From the NCBI RefSeq assembly GCF_017309385.1, contig NZ_JAFJMJ010000004.1, positions 310,001-374,000 of the forward strand: a DNA stretch of 64,000 bases, written 5' to 3'. The notes below the pieces were generated by a model, which made no database searches, was not told the DNA's origin, and worked only from the letters and a program-made list of their open reading frames with translations. The position numbers and the translations under genes are program-made. How positions within the stretch are numbered: the first letter of the stretch is position 1; each line of letters starts with the position of its first letter. Source of the DNA: Amycolatopsis sp. 195334CR (lineage in GTDB: Bacteria; Actinomycetota; Actinomycetes; Mycobacteriales; Pseudonocardiaceae). Below are positions 14,985-23,431 of the stretch, one piece after another.

Positions 14985-17185
14985 ACTACGGACACCGGCT
15001 GCGGTTCGGGCTGCGCCTGGACACCGGCGCCGATCGCGAACCCGGTCACCTGATCAAGAGGGTGGCCCTGGCCGAGCGGTGGGGACTGGACCTGCTCGTC
15101 GTCCCGGCGGGAACCGCCGGCGCCGATCTCGAGCCGGGGACCGTGTCGTCGTGGATCGCGGCGTCGACGGGCTCGCTCGGACTGGTGGTGGAGTCGCCGC
15201 CGCCCGCGCATCCGGCGGTGCTCGCCAGGGCCGTCGCGAGTCTGGACCACCTCACCGGGGGCCGGGTCGAACTGGCTCTCCACGCGGATTCCGAGGAAGC
15301 ACTCGGCGACACGATCGCCGTCGTCCGCGAGCTGTGGAACGTCCTCGACCGCGGCCTCGGCCGGTTCACGGGCCGCGTCCACCGGCTCGCCGGCGCGCAG
15401 AAGGCCGCACCCGCGCACGACGTGCCGATCGCCGTGCACGGCGATCGGCACGTGCTGCGGCTGGTGGGTCAGCTGGGCGACGAGTGGTCGACGGTCGCCG
15501 ACGTCGCCGCGCTGGCGGAGGGCAACCGCGTGGTCGACGAGGCCGCGGGAGAAGCAGGTCGCGACCCGCGCGAGATCCGCAGGCGGGTCACGATCCGAGG
15601 TGGCTTCGGCGAGCGTACGGAGAGGTTCACCGGAACCGCCGCGGACTGGGTGAACGACCTGTTGCCTCTCGTGCTCGACCACGGAGTGGGCACGGTCGTG
15701 CTCGACACCGACTCCGAGGACGTCGCGGCGCAGTTCGCGAACGACGTCGCCCCCGCGCTGCGGGACGCCGTGGACGCGGCGCTGCCCCACGGTTGGTCGA
15801 GTGCGCGGATTCGCCGTGCGGCCGTACTCGCCAGGCGCCGTCCGGGGATCGACTACGAGGGTGTTCCGGCGGAGATGGCCGAGGTCGTCGAGCCGGGGGA
15901 CCTGGCTTACGCGCGGCTGCGCTCCGGTTACCTGCGCGGAGGCGCGCCGGGGATCGTCCTGCGGGCCGCGACGAACGAGCAGGTGGTGCGGGCGCTGGCG
16001 TACGCCCGTCGGCATCCCGGCGTTCCCCTGTCCCGCCGCAGCGCCGGGCACGGGGTCTCGGGACGCTCCACGAACGACGGCGGGATCGTCATCGACGTGT
16101 CGCTGATGAACGCGATCGAGGTCCTCGATGAGCGGACGCGCCGGGTGCGCATCGGTCCGGGCGCACGCTGGGGCGAGGTGGCGGCCGCGCTGGAACCGTA
16201 CGGCTGGGCGTTGAGTTCGGGCGACTACGGCGGCGTCGGGGTCGGCGGCCTCGCCACCGCAGGTGGCATCGGTTATCTCGCGCGCGAGCACGGCCTGACG
16301 ATCGACCACCTGCGGGCCGTGGAGATGGTGCTCGCGGACGGCTCCGCTGTGCGGGCCGACGACACGGAGAACGCGGACCTGTTCTGGGCGGTGCGGGGCG
16401 CGGGCGCGAACTTCGGGATCGTCACCGCGTTCGAGTTCGAGGTCGACGAGGTCGGTCCGGTCGCCTTCGCCCAGCTCACCCAGGACGCGAGCGACGTCGA
16501 GCGCTACCTCGTCGAGTGGGGCCAGGTGGTCGAGCAGTCGCCGCGGGACCTCACCAGCTTCGTGATCCTGCCGCCGCCGCGGGGCGGGCGACCGGCGGTG
16601 GCGCTGAGCCACACCATGGTGCATTCCGCCGACCGCGAGACCGTGCTCGCCCGGCTGGAACCGCTGGCCGCGATTTCCCCGATGTACGCCCAGGACGTCA
16701 CCATCTCGTCCTACGCGGCGGTGATGGACAACGCGAGTGACGACGCGCCGGTGTCCCGGGGTGAGCCGGTTTCGCGCAGCGGCCTGCTCCGGCACGTGAC
16801 CCCGGAGTTCGCCGCGGCCGCCGCCCGGGTGCTGCGCAGCGGCGCGATCGGCTGGTTCCAGCTCCGCGCGGTCGGCGGGGCCGTCGCCGACGTTGCCGCG
16901 GACGCCACCGCCTACGCCCACCGCGACGCGAACTTCTCGCTCGTGGTGATGGGCGGTGACGACGAGGTGGTCGACGCGGCCTGGGAGCTGCTGCGTCCCT
17001 TCCTCGACGGCCTCTACCTCAGCTTCGAGTCCGGTCTCCGGCCCGAACGCCTCGCCGAGGCGTGGCCACCGGCGACTCTCTCGCGGCTGCGTGAGCTCAA
17101 GTCCCAGTACGACCCGGAGGGAGTGTTCGACGACAACTTCGCGCTCACTCCCGCCACGAACGATCCCGGAGGAAGCGAGAAATGA
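14981..17185 (+). CDS. natural fusion: LLM flavin oxidoreductase + FAD-linked (BBE) oxidase
   Basis: This 734-residue two-enzyme polypeptide has residues 1 to about 265 as a luciferase-like/F420-type TIM barrel (LTGGRVELALHADSEEALGD, VPIAVHGDRHVLRLVGQL, TAADWVNDLLPLVLDHGV). Residues about 285-734 form an FAD-binding-4 plus BBE oxidase: SRRSAGHGVSGRS with the likely flavin-linked His near 358, VRIGPGARWGEV, GGLATAGGIGYLAREHGLTID, VRGAGANFGIVTAFEF and terminal YDPEGVFDDNFAL. The Cys used for bicovalent FAD is absent (SSGDYGGVGVGG), so attachment would be through His only. It is coupled to a second LLM gene by ATGA. I do not know a characterised protein with this layout. Confidence 0.85.
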   Translation: MNYGHRLRFGLRLDTGADREPGHLIKRVALAERWGLDLLVVPAGTAGADLEPGTVSSWIAASTGSLGLVVESPPPAHPAVLARAVASLDHLTGGRVELALHADSEEALGDTIAVVRELWNVLDRGLGRFTGRVHRLAGAQKAAPAHDVPIAVHGDRHVLRLVGQLGDEWSTVADVAALAEGNRVVDEAAGEAGRDPREIRRRVTIRGGFGERTERFTGTAADWVNDLLPLVLDHGVGTVVLDTDSEDVAAQFANDVAPALRDAVDAALPHGWSSARIRRAAVLARRRPGIDYEGVPAEMAEVVEPGDLAYARLRSGYLRGGAPGIVLRAATNEQVVRALAYARRHPGVPLSRRSAGHGVSGRSTNDGGIVIDVSLMNAIEVLDERTRRVRIGPGARWGEVAAALEPYGWALSSGDYGGVGVGGLATAGGIGYLAREHGLTIDHLRAVEMVLADGSAVRADDTENADLFWAVRGAGANFGIVTAFEFEVDEVGPVAFAQLTQDASDVERYLVEWGQVVEQSPRDLTSFVILPPPRGGRPAVALSHTMVHSADRETVLARLEPLAAISPMYAQDVTISSYAAVMDNASDDAPVSRGEPVSRSGLLRHVTPEFAAAAARVLRSGAIGWFQLRAVGGAVADVAADATAYAHRDANFSLVVMGGDDEVVDAAWELLRPFLDGLYLSFESGLRPERLAEAWPPATLSRLRELKSQYDPEGVFDDNFALTPATNDPGGSEK

Positions 17186-18081
17186 CCGACTACGGCCACG
17201 ACCTGTGGTTCGGCAGCTTCGTCACGCCCGCCGCCCGCCCGCCCCAGGCGCCGGTCGAGCTGGCACTGGCCTCGGAGCGGGCCGGGCTCGATCTCGTCAG
17301 CTTCCAGGACCACCCGTACCAGTCGGCGTTCCAGGACACCTGGACGCTGATGTCGTACGTCGCGGCGCGCACCGAGCGGATCCGGGTCAGCGGCAACGTG
17401 CTGAGCCTTCCGCTGCGCTCGCCCGCCGTGCTGGCCCGCGCCGCCGCGAGCCTGGACCGGCTCACCGGTGGGCGGGTCGAACTGGGCCTCGGCGCGGGCG
17501 CGTTCTGGGACGGCATCGCCGCGATGGGCGGCCGCAGGCTCACTCCGGGCCAGGCCGTGCAGGCCCTGGAGGAGGCGGTCGCCGTGATCCGTGGGCTGTG
17601 GGCCACCGACGAGGCGGGTCCGCTCAAGGTCGACGGCGAGTTCTACGCCGTGACCGGCGCCAAGCGCGGGCCCGCGCCGGCCCACCGGATCCCGATCCAC
17701 CTCGGTGCCTACAAGCCGCGCATGCTCCGGCTGACCGGCCGGATCGCCGACGGCTGGCTGCCGTCACTCGGTTATCTGCCCGAGGGTCCCGCATCACTCG
17801 ACGCGATGAACGAGCAGATCGACGAAGCCGCCTCGGCCGCGGGCCGCGAACCCGCGGCGGTCCGCCGCCTGCTCAACCTGAGCGGCCGATTCACCACCGG
17901 CGGTGGCGGCCTGTTGCAGGGCACCACCGCCGACTGGGCCGAGCAGCTCGCCGACCTCGCACTGCGGTACGGCGTGTCCGGGTTCATCCTCGCCTCGGAC
18001 GAGCCCGCCGAACTCGATCTCTTCGGACACGAGGTCGCGCCGCGAGCCCGCGAGCTCGTCCAGTCCGAACGCACGGCGTGA
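17182..18081 (+). CDS. LLM class (F420-dependent-type) flavin oxidoreductase
   Basis: This 299-residue TIM-barrel enzyme overlaps the preceding gene by ATGA. The N-terminus (LWFGSFVTPAARPPQAPVEL), FQDHPYQ, RIRVSGNVLSLPLRSPAVLA and LTGGRVELGLGAGAFWDGIA follow the LLM fold. IPIHLGAYKPRMLRLTGRIA is typical of the F420-binding methylene-H4MPT-reductase-like branch. It resembles the N-terminal half of the fusion partner, so the operon may handle one substrate with sequential or heteromeric flavoenzymes. Regulation is probably by the divergent HxlR. Confidence 0.85.
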   Translation: MTDYGHDLWFGSFVTPAARPPQAPVELALASERAGLDLVSFQDHPYQSAFQDTWTLMSYVAARTERIRVSGNVLSLPLRSPAVLARAAASLDRLTGGRVELGLGAGAFWDGIAAMGGRRLTPGQAVQALEEAVAVIRGLWATDEAGPLKVDGEFYAVTGAKRGPAPAHRIPIHLGAYKPRMLRLTGRIADGWLPSLGYLPEGPASLDAMNEQIDEAASAAGREPAAVRRLLNLSGRFTTGGGGLLQGTTADWAEQLADLALRYGVSGFILASDEPAELDLFGHEVAPRARELVQSERTA

Positions 18082-18111
18082 CGCTGTCAGACCTGGGAGC
18101 CGCCATCTGCG

Positions 18112-18195
18112 CGGGCAGGGACCGGCGGCGCGCTCGTGCTGTGGGGTGAGCCGGGGATCGGCAAGTCCGCCCTGCTCCGCCACGTCCACGTCGCA
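18112..18195 (+). pseudogene. LuxR/AAA regulator P-loop fragment
   Basis: One frame reads GTGGALVLWGEPGIGKSALL, a near-perfect Walker A region of large LuxR-type ATPase regulators, but coding similarity stops within about 15 residues on each side. It is a short remnant between the LLM gene and the Gfo/Idh/MocA gene. Confidence 0.65.
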
Positions 18196-18246
18196 GTACG
18201 CCCCGTGCGAGGACGCGCACGGCTTGCACCGCCCTCACGACGGCGG

Positions 18247-18277
18247 CCCCGACCCGGTCGAGACTCCCGGGTCGGGG
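18247..18277. terminator. hairpin between convergent genes
   Basis: A perfect 11-bp inverted repeat, CCCCGACCCGG (18247-18257) and CCGGGTCGGGG (18267-18277), has a 9-nt loop and lies between the plus-strand LLM operon and the minus-strand dehydrogenase gene. Confidence 0.65.
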
Positions 18278-18368
18278 ATGTGGGCGCCACGGCCCTCCAG
18301 CGTGTCCGAACCTACGTCGGCGGCCGGTGCTCGCGGATCGGTCGCCCTATCGGCAGTGGCCGGGTTCC

Positions 18369-19460
18369 CTACTGGCGCAGGCCGGTGCGCGAGGCCTGTT
18401 CGACGCGGGCGATCAGTCGGCTGTTGTGGACGGCGCGGTCGAAGCCCGGGGCGTGGTACGTCCCGTTCGCGATGTCACGCGCCAGGCTGGCGTACACCTC
18501 GCCCACGTTGATCGACGCACCGGTCCAGATCTCGGCCGCGGTCGGGCCGGTACCGGTGGCGACCGGGGTGTCCGGCGGGGTGAAGTCCACACTCGAGGCC
18601 AGCGTGAGATCGCCGACCTGCGCGCCCGCGGGGTGATTGCCAGTCAGCGTCAGCCAGCCGTCCGAACCGCGAACCTCGAGACTGAACCGAGCCTCGGGTG
18701 CGGGAACGCCTGCCAGGATCTGCACTCCGACCGGCGCGCCCGACGAGGTCTTGGCAATGGCGTCGAGGTGATCCGGGACTTCCCGGACGGAGACCGCGCC
18801 GGTGTCGGCGAGTTTCACCTCGGGCCAGAGGAGTTCCGTGCGCGCGTCGATCTCGGTGATGTCGCCGAGCACCGCTTCGACAAGGTCCAGGACGTGGCCC
18901 GCCGCGATGGTCAGGAAGCTCGCGCCCGACGCCGCCTTGTCGAAGTACTCGTACGTGCTCACCGACTCGGGACCGTTGCCGAACGTGGTCGCGACGACCC
19001 GGGCCGAGAGCAGCCGCCCGAGCCTGCCCTGCGCGATGATCTCCGCCGCGCGGCGGACCGACGGGTTCAGCCGTCCCTGCAGGCCGATCGCCGTGTGCAG
19101 CGAACCGGCCGCGGCGGCCATCTCTTCGGTCTCCTCAACGGACGCGCCCAGCGGAGACTCCGAGTACACGGCCTTGTTCGCCGCCAGGGCCGCCAGCACC
19201 AGCTCGCGGTGCGCGGGGACCTTGACGGCCACGGTGACAAGATCGATCGACGGATCGCGGATGAGCTCGAACGGATCGGCGAACCAGCGCTCGGCCCCGA
19301 ACGCCTCGGCGGCGGCGCGGGCACTCTCCTCTCTCCGTGTCGCCACGCCCGCCAGCTGGAACGCCGGCTGTGCCGCCAGCGCGGGGATGTGCGATGCCCC
19401 CGCCCAGCTCGCCTTCGTGTCCGCGCCGATGATGCCGACCCGAATCGCCTTGCTTGACAT
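18369..19460 (-). CDS. Gfo/Idh/MocA family NAD(P)-dependent oxidoreductase
   Basis: This 363-residue protein has an N-terminal Rossmann fold (IRVGIIGADTKASWAGASHI), VATRREESARAAAEAFGA, then the family signature VTVAVKVPAHRELVLAALAA, and the C-terminal alpha/beta sheet domain. The usual EKP motif reads YSESPLG, so the active-site Lys of sugar dehydrogenases is replaced. A close relative lies at 21432-22574. It is 63 bp downstream of the aldo/keto reductase, with an AAGGGA ribosome site, and probably forms a two-gene unit controlled by the divergent MarR. Substrate unknown; a sugar-like polyol is expected. Confidence 0.85.
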   Translation of the reverse strand: MSSKAIRVGIIGADTKASWAGASHIPALAAQPAFQLAGVATRREESARAAAEAFGAERWFADPFELIRDPSIDLVTVAVKVPAHRELVLAALAANKAVYSESPLGASVEETEEMAAAAGSLHTAIGLQGRLNPSVRRAAEIIAQGRLGRLLSARVVATTFGNGPESVSTYEYFDKAASGASFLTIAAGHVLDLVEAVLGDITEIDARTELLWPEVKLADTGAVSVREVPDHLDAIAKTSSGAPVGVQILAGVPAPEARFSLEVRGSDGWLTLTGNHPAGAQVGDLTLASSVDFTPPDTPVATGTGPTAAEIWTGASINVGEVYASLARDIANGTYHAPGFDRAVHNSRLIARVEQASRTGLRQ

Positions 19461-19523
19461 GATGTCCGGTTCCCTTCGTCGATGTTCGAGAGAGGTACGG
19501 CCATTCCGTACCTTTTGGGCTGG

Positions 19524-20495
19524 TTACTGGTCGATGGCGGCCAGGTCGGGCTCGGCATGACGTTCGCCGGAGGCCGGTGGCAGTTCGTTCAGCCGGGAGA
19601 GCTGTGCGGTGCCGAGCCGGATCCGGTCGGCGGCGCTGTTCTCCTCGAGCCGGTCGGCCCGCCTGGTGCCCGGAATGGGCGCGATGCCGTCCCCCTGCGC
19701 GAGCAGCCAGGCCAGCGCGACCTGCGCGGGCGTGGCATCGACGTCGGCGGCGACCGCGCGGACCTCGTCGACGATGCGCAGGTTGCGAGCGAGGTTGTCG
19801 CCGGTGAACCGGGGATTGGTGCGACGCCAGTCGGTGGCGTCCAAGCCGTCCAGGGTGCGGATGTCGCCGGTGAGGAAGCCGTGCCCCAGCGGCGAGTAGG
19901 GCACCAGGCCGATGCCCAGCTCTCGCAGCGTGGGCAGCACCTCCGCCTCGGGGTCGCGGGTCCACAGTGAGTACTCGGTCTGGACCGCGGCCACCGGATG
20001 AACGGCGTGCGCCCTGCGGATCGTGGCCGCCGCCGCCTCGGACAGTCCGATGTGGACGATCTTGCCCGCGGACACCAGCTCGCTCAACGCTCCCACCGTC
20101 TCCTCGATCGGCGTGCCGGGGTCCACCCGATGCTGGTAGTACAGGTCGATGTGGTCGATTCCGAGCCGCGACAGCGATCCGTCGACCGCCGCGCGCACGT
20201 TCGTGGGCGTGCTGTCCGGACCCGGCCGGCCGGTGTGGGAGACGAGGCCGAACTTGGTGGCGACGACAACCTCGTCCCGGCGGCCCCGGATCGCCCGGCC
20301 CACCAGTTCCTCGTTGACGTAGGGCCCGTACACCTCGGCGGTGTCCAGATGGGTGACACCGAGGTCCAGGGCTCGCCGGATGGTGCGGATCGACTCGGCG
20401 TCGTCCCGGCCCGCGCCGGTGTAGAACGCCGACATCCCCATCGCCCCGAGGCCGATCCGCGAGACCTCCAGTCCTCCCAGCGAGGTGCGGTGCAT
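19524..20495 (-). CDS. aldo/keto reductase
   Basis: This 323-residue (beta/alpha)8 enzyme has the AKR signature at the N-terminus: [19 protein letters not shown] with catalytic Asp and Tyr, VVATKFG with the Lys, and [10 protein letters not shown] with His. The NADPH-binding region near the C-terminus is [13 protein letters not shown]. Layout and length match the YakC/AKR13-like actinobacterial group. ATG follows AAAGGA. It is divergent from the MarR gene across two dyads and followed by a Gfo/Idh/MocA dehydrogenase. Confidence 0.85.
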   Translation of the reverse strand: MHRTSLGGLEVSRIGLGAMGMSAFYTGAGRDDAESIRTIRRALDLGVTHLDTAEVYGPYVNEELVGRAIRGRRDEVVVATKFGLVSHTGRPGPDSTPTNVRAAVDGSLSRLGIDHIDLYYQHRVDPGTPIEETVGALSELVSAGKIVHIGLSEAAAATIRRAHAVHPVAAVQTEYSLWTRDPEAEVLPTLRELGIGLVPYSPLGHGFLTGDIRTLDGLDATDWRRTNPRFTGDNLARNLRIVDEVRAVAADVDATPAQVALAWLLAQGDGIAPIPGTRRADRLEENSAADRIRLGTAQLSRLNELPPASGERHAEPDLAAIDQ

Positions 20496-20563
20496 CCGAT
20501 GGTCCTTTCACGAATCGATGGGCAGGTGCGGCGTCGGTCGCCTGAGTGGCTACGCCGGCCCTT

Positions 20564-20608
20564 GAACTTGACGCTTCAAGTTCTACCCGATCGAACTTGA
20601 CCCGTCAA
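20564..20608. promoter_or_regulatory. probable MarR operators
   Basis: GAACTTGA-cgct-TCAAGTTC (20564-20583) is a perfect dyad. A second GAACTTGA at 20593 is followed by the overlapping dyad TTGAC-cc-GTCAA (20597-20608). The two sit 29 nt apart between the divergent aldo/keto reductase and MarR genes, as expected for autoregulation. Confidence 0.65.
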
Positions 20609-20630
20609 CAAGCCCGGTTAGGATGGCGTC

Positions 20631-21167
20631 ATGGCGAACACCGCAGCGGGCACGGACGGACCACGCCGCCGGGTGCCGAGCAAGGACGCGGCACCCGAGG
20701 TGCCGGTCGGCACGCGATGGCTGAACGGCGACGAGCGGGCGGCATGGCTGGCCAACTCCGCGATCATGATCAGCCTGCCCGCCGCACTGGACGCGCGGAT
20801 GCAGCGCGAGGCCCAGCTGACCTTTTTCGAGTACATGGTGCTTTCGGTGCTGTCCGAGCAGCCGGAGCACACGCTGCAGATGAGCGAACTCGCCGCGCGG
20901 ACGGCGGCATCGCTGTCACGGCTGTCGCACGTTGTCGGGCGGCTGGAGAAGCGTGAACTGCTCACCCGAGCCCGGATCCCCGGCCCGGGCAGGCGGACCA
21001 ACGCCATACTGACAGAGGCGGGCTACGAGGTCGTGGCGGCGGCGGCGCCAGGGCATGTCGCGGCCGTCCGGGAGTACCTGATCGACGAACTCGAGCCGCA
21101 CGAGCTGACAGCACTGCGCCGGATCGGCACCGCGGTCGATGCCGCCATCAAGCGCGCGCAAACGTGA
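20631..21167 (+). CDS. MarR family transcriptional regulator
   Basis: This 178-residue protein has an unusually long charged N-terminal extension (to about residue 30) before the MarR core: LTFFEYMVLSVLSEQPEHTL, MSELAARTAASLSRLSHVVG, RLEKRELLTRARIPGPGRRT (wing) and LTEAGYEVVAAAAPGHV. The order and spacing are canonical. It is divergent from the aldo/keto reductase/dehydrogenase pair and is the likely repressor of that pair and of itself. Confidence 0.88.
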   Translation: MANTAAGTDGPRRRVPSKDAAPEVPVGTRWLNGDERAAWLANSAIMISLPAALDARMQREAQLTFFEYMVLSVLSEQPEHTLQMSELAARTAASLSRLSHVVGRLEKRELLTRARIPGPGRRTNAILTEAGYEVVAAAAPGHVAAVREYLIDELEPHELTALRRIGTAVDAAIKRAQT

Positions 21168-21431
21168 CAGGGGCTCGACGGTGGCCTCCCCGGACGAAAC
21201 GTCGACCCCGGAGTCGGTCCGCCATTACCCCGGACGTCCTCGATCCGCATCAGCCTCCGGCTGTTGAGGTCACCGCGGAAGGTCCCGGAAGCTGGGTTCC
21301 TCCGCAAACGTTCGCGATGGTCTCGTCCGTGCCCGCGGCGTCGGGCACACGGTCCACTCCGGACGGTGCGGCCGTCCGCGGCCGGTCGGGCAACCCGTCG
21401 CCGTAGTCGACGGGCACCGCCTCTGCCGGGT
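21168..21431. other. 264-bp gene-free region between convergent genes
   Basis: No gene is visible. A weak hairpin, CGGACGG-tgcgg-CCGTCCG at 21360-21378, may help terminate transcription from either side. Confidence 0.4.
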
Positions 21432-22574
21432 TCAAAGTGTGGAGTTCATTCGGTCGGGGCGGGCCAGATGCTGCCGATGACCTGTTTCAGCGGCCCGTGT
21501 GATCGCCTCGAGCACCCGGTGGCGATCGAGTGCGACCGTGAAATCCGGCGCATCGGCGGTTCCGTCGCGGAGGTCGGCGGCGAACTGGGCGTAGAGGCGG
21601 GCGACCCCCGCTGCGGGTGCGTCGAGTTGCCGGTCGGGACCTGCATAGGCGGGGGGAACCGGTAGCACTTGGACAGGCTCGCTGCCGCGGCGCAGCGTGA
21701 TGGTGAAATCGGTGAAATGGAGGTAGCCCGACGCCGATTCCACCCGCACACCACCCTCGGTGCCCTGGATCTCCCACACCGTCGCCGGGCCGGCGGACTG
21801 CCCGGCACTGTAGTGCAGCGAAGTGACGATCCCGCCTTCGAGAACGCCGGAGACGACGATCTCATCCGGCGCGTCCTTCGGCAGCGACGCGCCATCGGAG
21901 AGGCGGACGCCGTCACCGCGCTGATTGGCGACGACGGCGGACAGACTCTCGAACGTGCCGAGCACGCGCGCAAGCGGTTCGAGCCCGTGACCGAGCATGA
22001 TGCTCAGAAGCGTGGCGCCATTCTTTGCCTGAGCCATGTACTCGACCGGCGGGTCATATCGGCCGACCCACATTTCGTCGGCCAAATGCGCTCGGATGCT
22101 CGTGCTGAGCGGCTTGCCGATCACGCCTTGCGCGATGAGGTCGCGAAGGAAGAGGATCGGCGGGTGCAGGCCGCCCTGCAACCCGACAACCGTCCACAGC
22201 CGCCGCTCGCGGGCAAACCCCTCCAGCGCTTCGGCCTCCGGCAGGTTTCTTGCGAGCGGCCATTCGCAATAAACCATCTTGCCCGCGGCCAGCGCGTCGG
22301 AAACAATCCGCTTGTGCTCCGGCACCTTGACCGCAACCACCACCAGGTCGACCTCCGGCCGCACGACCAGAGCCTCATGTGTGTCGAAGGCGAGATCGGC
22401 GCCCAGCCGACGAGCGGTCGCGTTCGCGCTCTCCATACGAGTCGTGCTGACGGCGCGGATCTGGAACGCGTCGAGCGCCTGCAGCGCCGGGACGTGGGCA
22501 ATTCCACCCCAACCCCGATCGGCACTGGCCCCGACAAGGCCGACGCCGATCCGGCTATTTGCTGAATTCGTCAT
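21432..22574 (-). CDS. Gfo/Idh/MocA family oxidoreductase (galactose/Gal80-like)
   Basis: This 380-residue protein starts at ATG 22574 after AGGAG. The Rossmann fold opens IGVGLVGASADRGWGGIAHV, followed by LVVVAVKVPEHKRIVSDALAAG. The EKP position reads YCEWPLA, keeping E but not K, as in Gal80-like members. The C-terminal substrate domain includes ATLLSIMLGHGLEPLARVLG. It resembles the product of 18369-19460. Base composition here and in the next gene is visibly less GC-rich than the surroundings. It is the last gene of a three-gene minus-strand unit with the hydrolase and the medium-chain reductase. Confidence 0.85.
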   Translation of the reverse strand: MTNSANSRIGVGLVGASADRGWGGIAHVPALQALDAFQIRAVSTTRMESANATARRLGADLAFDTHEALVVRPEVDLVVVAVKVPEHKRIVSDALAAGKMVYCEWPLARNLPEAEALEGFARERRLWTVVGLQGGLHPPILFLRDLIAQGVIGKPLSTSIRAHLADEMWVGRYDPPVEYMAQAKNGATLLSIMLGHGLEPLARVLGTFESLSAVVANQRGDGVRLSDGASLPKDAPDEIVVSGVLEGGIVTSLHYSAGQSAGPATVWEIQGTEGGVRVESASGYLHFTDFTITLRRGSEPVQVLPVPPAYAGPDRQLDAPAAGVARLYAQFAADLRDGTADAPDFTVALDRHRVLEAITRAAETGHRQHLARPDRMNSTL

Positions 22575-22657
22575 CAGGATGCTCCTGCCCTGTGCGGCCC
22601 CGGCAACGCTCTCCGGGCCGGGTCACGATGATGCGTTTCCGGACAAATGCGCAGGTT

Positions 22658-23380
22658 TTACTTGTGAGCCCAGTGGGCCTCGAGTTCGCGCGCGACATCG
22701 GCCGGACGCTCCAGCATCGGCCAGTGCGAGCTGCGCAGCTTGAAGACGGCACGTGCGCGGGTGGCATTACCGAGCTCGTCGGCGAAGCGGTGCGGGAGAA
22801 ACGGATCGTCCAGGCCCCAGATCACCAGCGCTGGCGCGGTCACGTTGCTCAAACCCGGCTTCCACTCCGCCCCGACCTCGATCGCCGAACGGTAAAGGGT
22901 GAGAATGCTTGCCCTCATGGTGGCATCGATATGCCGGACCGATTCGTTTGCCGCGTCGAGCGGCATCTGCGCCTCGTTGAGACTTGCCGCGAACTCCTCG
23001 AGATCGAGGTCTGCCATCCACTGCTCGCCCTCGCCTGGCGTTTGCCAGATCTTGGCAAGGTAGTGCCACGGATACTCCGGATCGATCGGCCCGCTGATGC
23101 CTGTCCACGTCCGCACCAGATCTGGCCGGATGGACGCGATGCGGCCCGTCAGCAGAGACCCCCAATCATGACCGACCAGGTCGACGGGTTCGCCGATTTC
23201 TTCGATCTTCTTGATAAGCCAATCGAGATACTCTTCTTTCGTCGACGTGAATCCCGCCGGCAGGGGTGCGCCAAATCCGGGGAGATCGATCGTGACAATA
23301 TCTTCGCGTTGAAGATGGGAGCGGAGAGTTTCCCAGATCCGGTGGGTATCAGGCACACCATGGACGAGGACTGCAGGCAT
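22658..23380 (-). CDS. alpha/beta hydrolase (epoxide hydrolase / haloalkane dehalogenase-like)
   Basis: This 240-residue cytosolic enzyme opens with VLVHGVPDTHRIW (oxyanion HGxP) and has the nucleophile elbow VGHDWGSLLTG with Asp72 in place of Ser. That is typical of epoxide hydrolases, dehalogenases and fluoroacetate dehalogenases. The acid lies in WGLDDPF and the His in SSHWPMLERP. It starts with a GGAGAA ribosome site. The DNA is conspicuously AT-richer: hand counting gives about 53-58% GC over 23161-23280, which suggests recent transfer. It sits between an oxidoreductase and a quinone-reductase-like gene on the same strand. Confidence 0.8.
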   Translation of the reverse strand: MPAVLVHGVPDTHRIWETLRSHLQREDIVTIDLPGFGAPLPAGFTSTKEEYLDWLIKKIEEIGEPVDLVGHDWGSLLTGRIASIRPDLVRTWTGISGPIDPEYPWHYLAKIWQTPGEGEQWMADLDLEEFAASLNEAQMPLDAANESVRHIDATMRASILTLYRSAIEVGAEWKPGLSNVTAPALVIWGLDDPFLPHRFADELGNATRARAVFKLRSSHWPMLERPADVARELEAHWAHK

Positions 23381-23431
23381 TTCGGATTCTCCAATTGATT
23401 GTTGTCGTGCTGGAATGGCCGGTCGGCCGAG

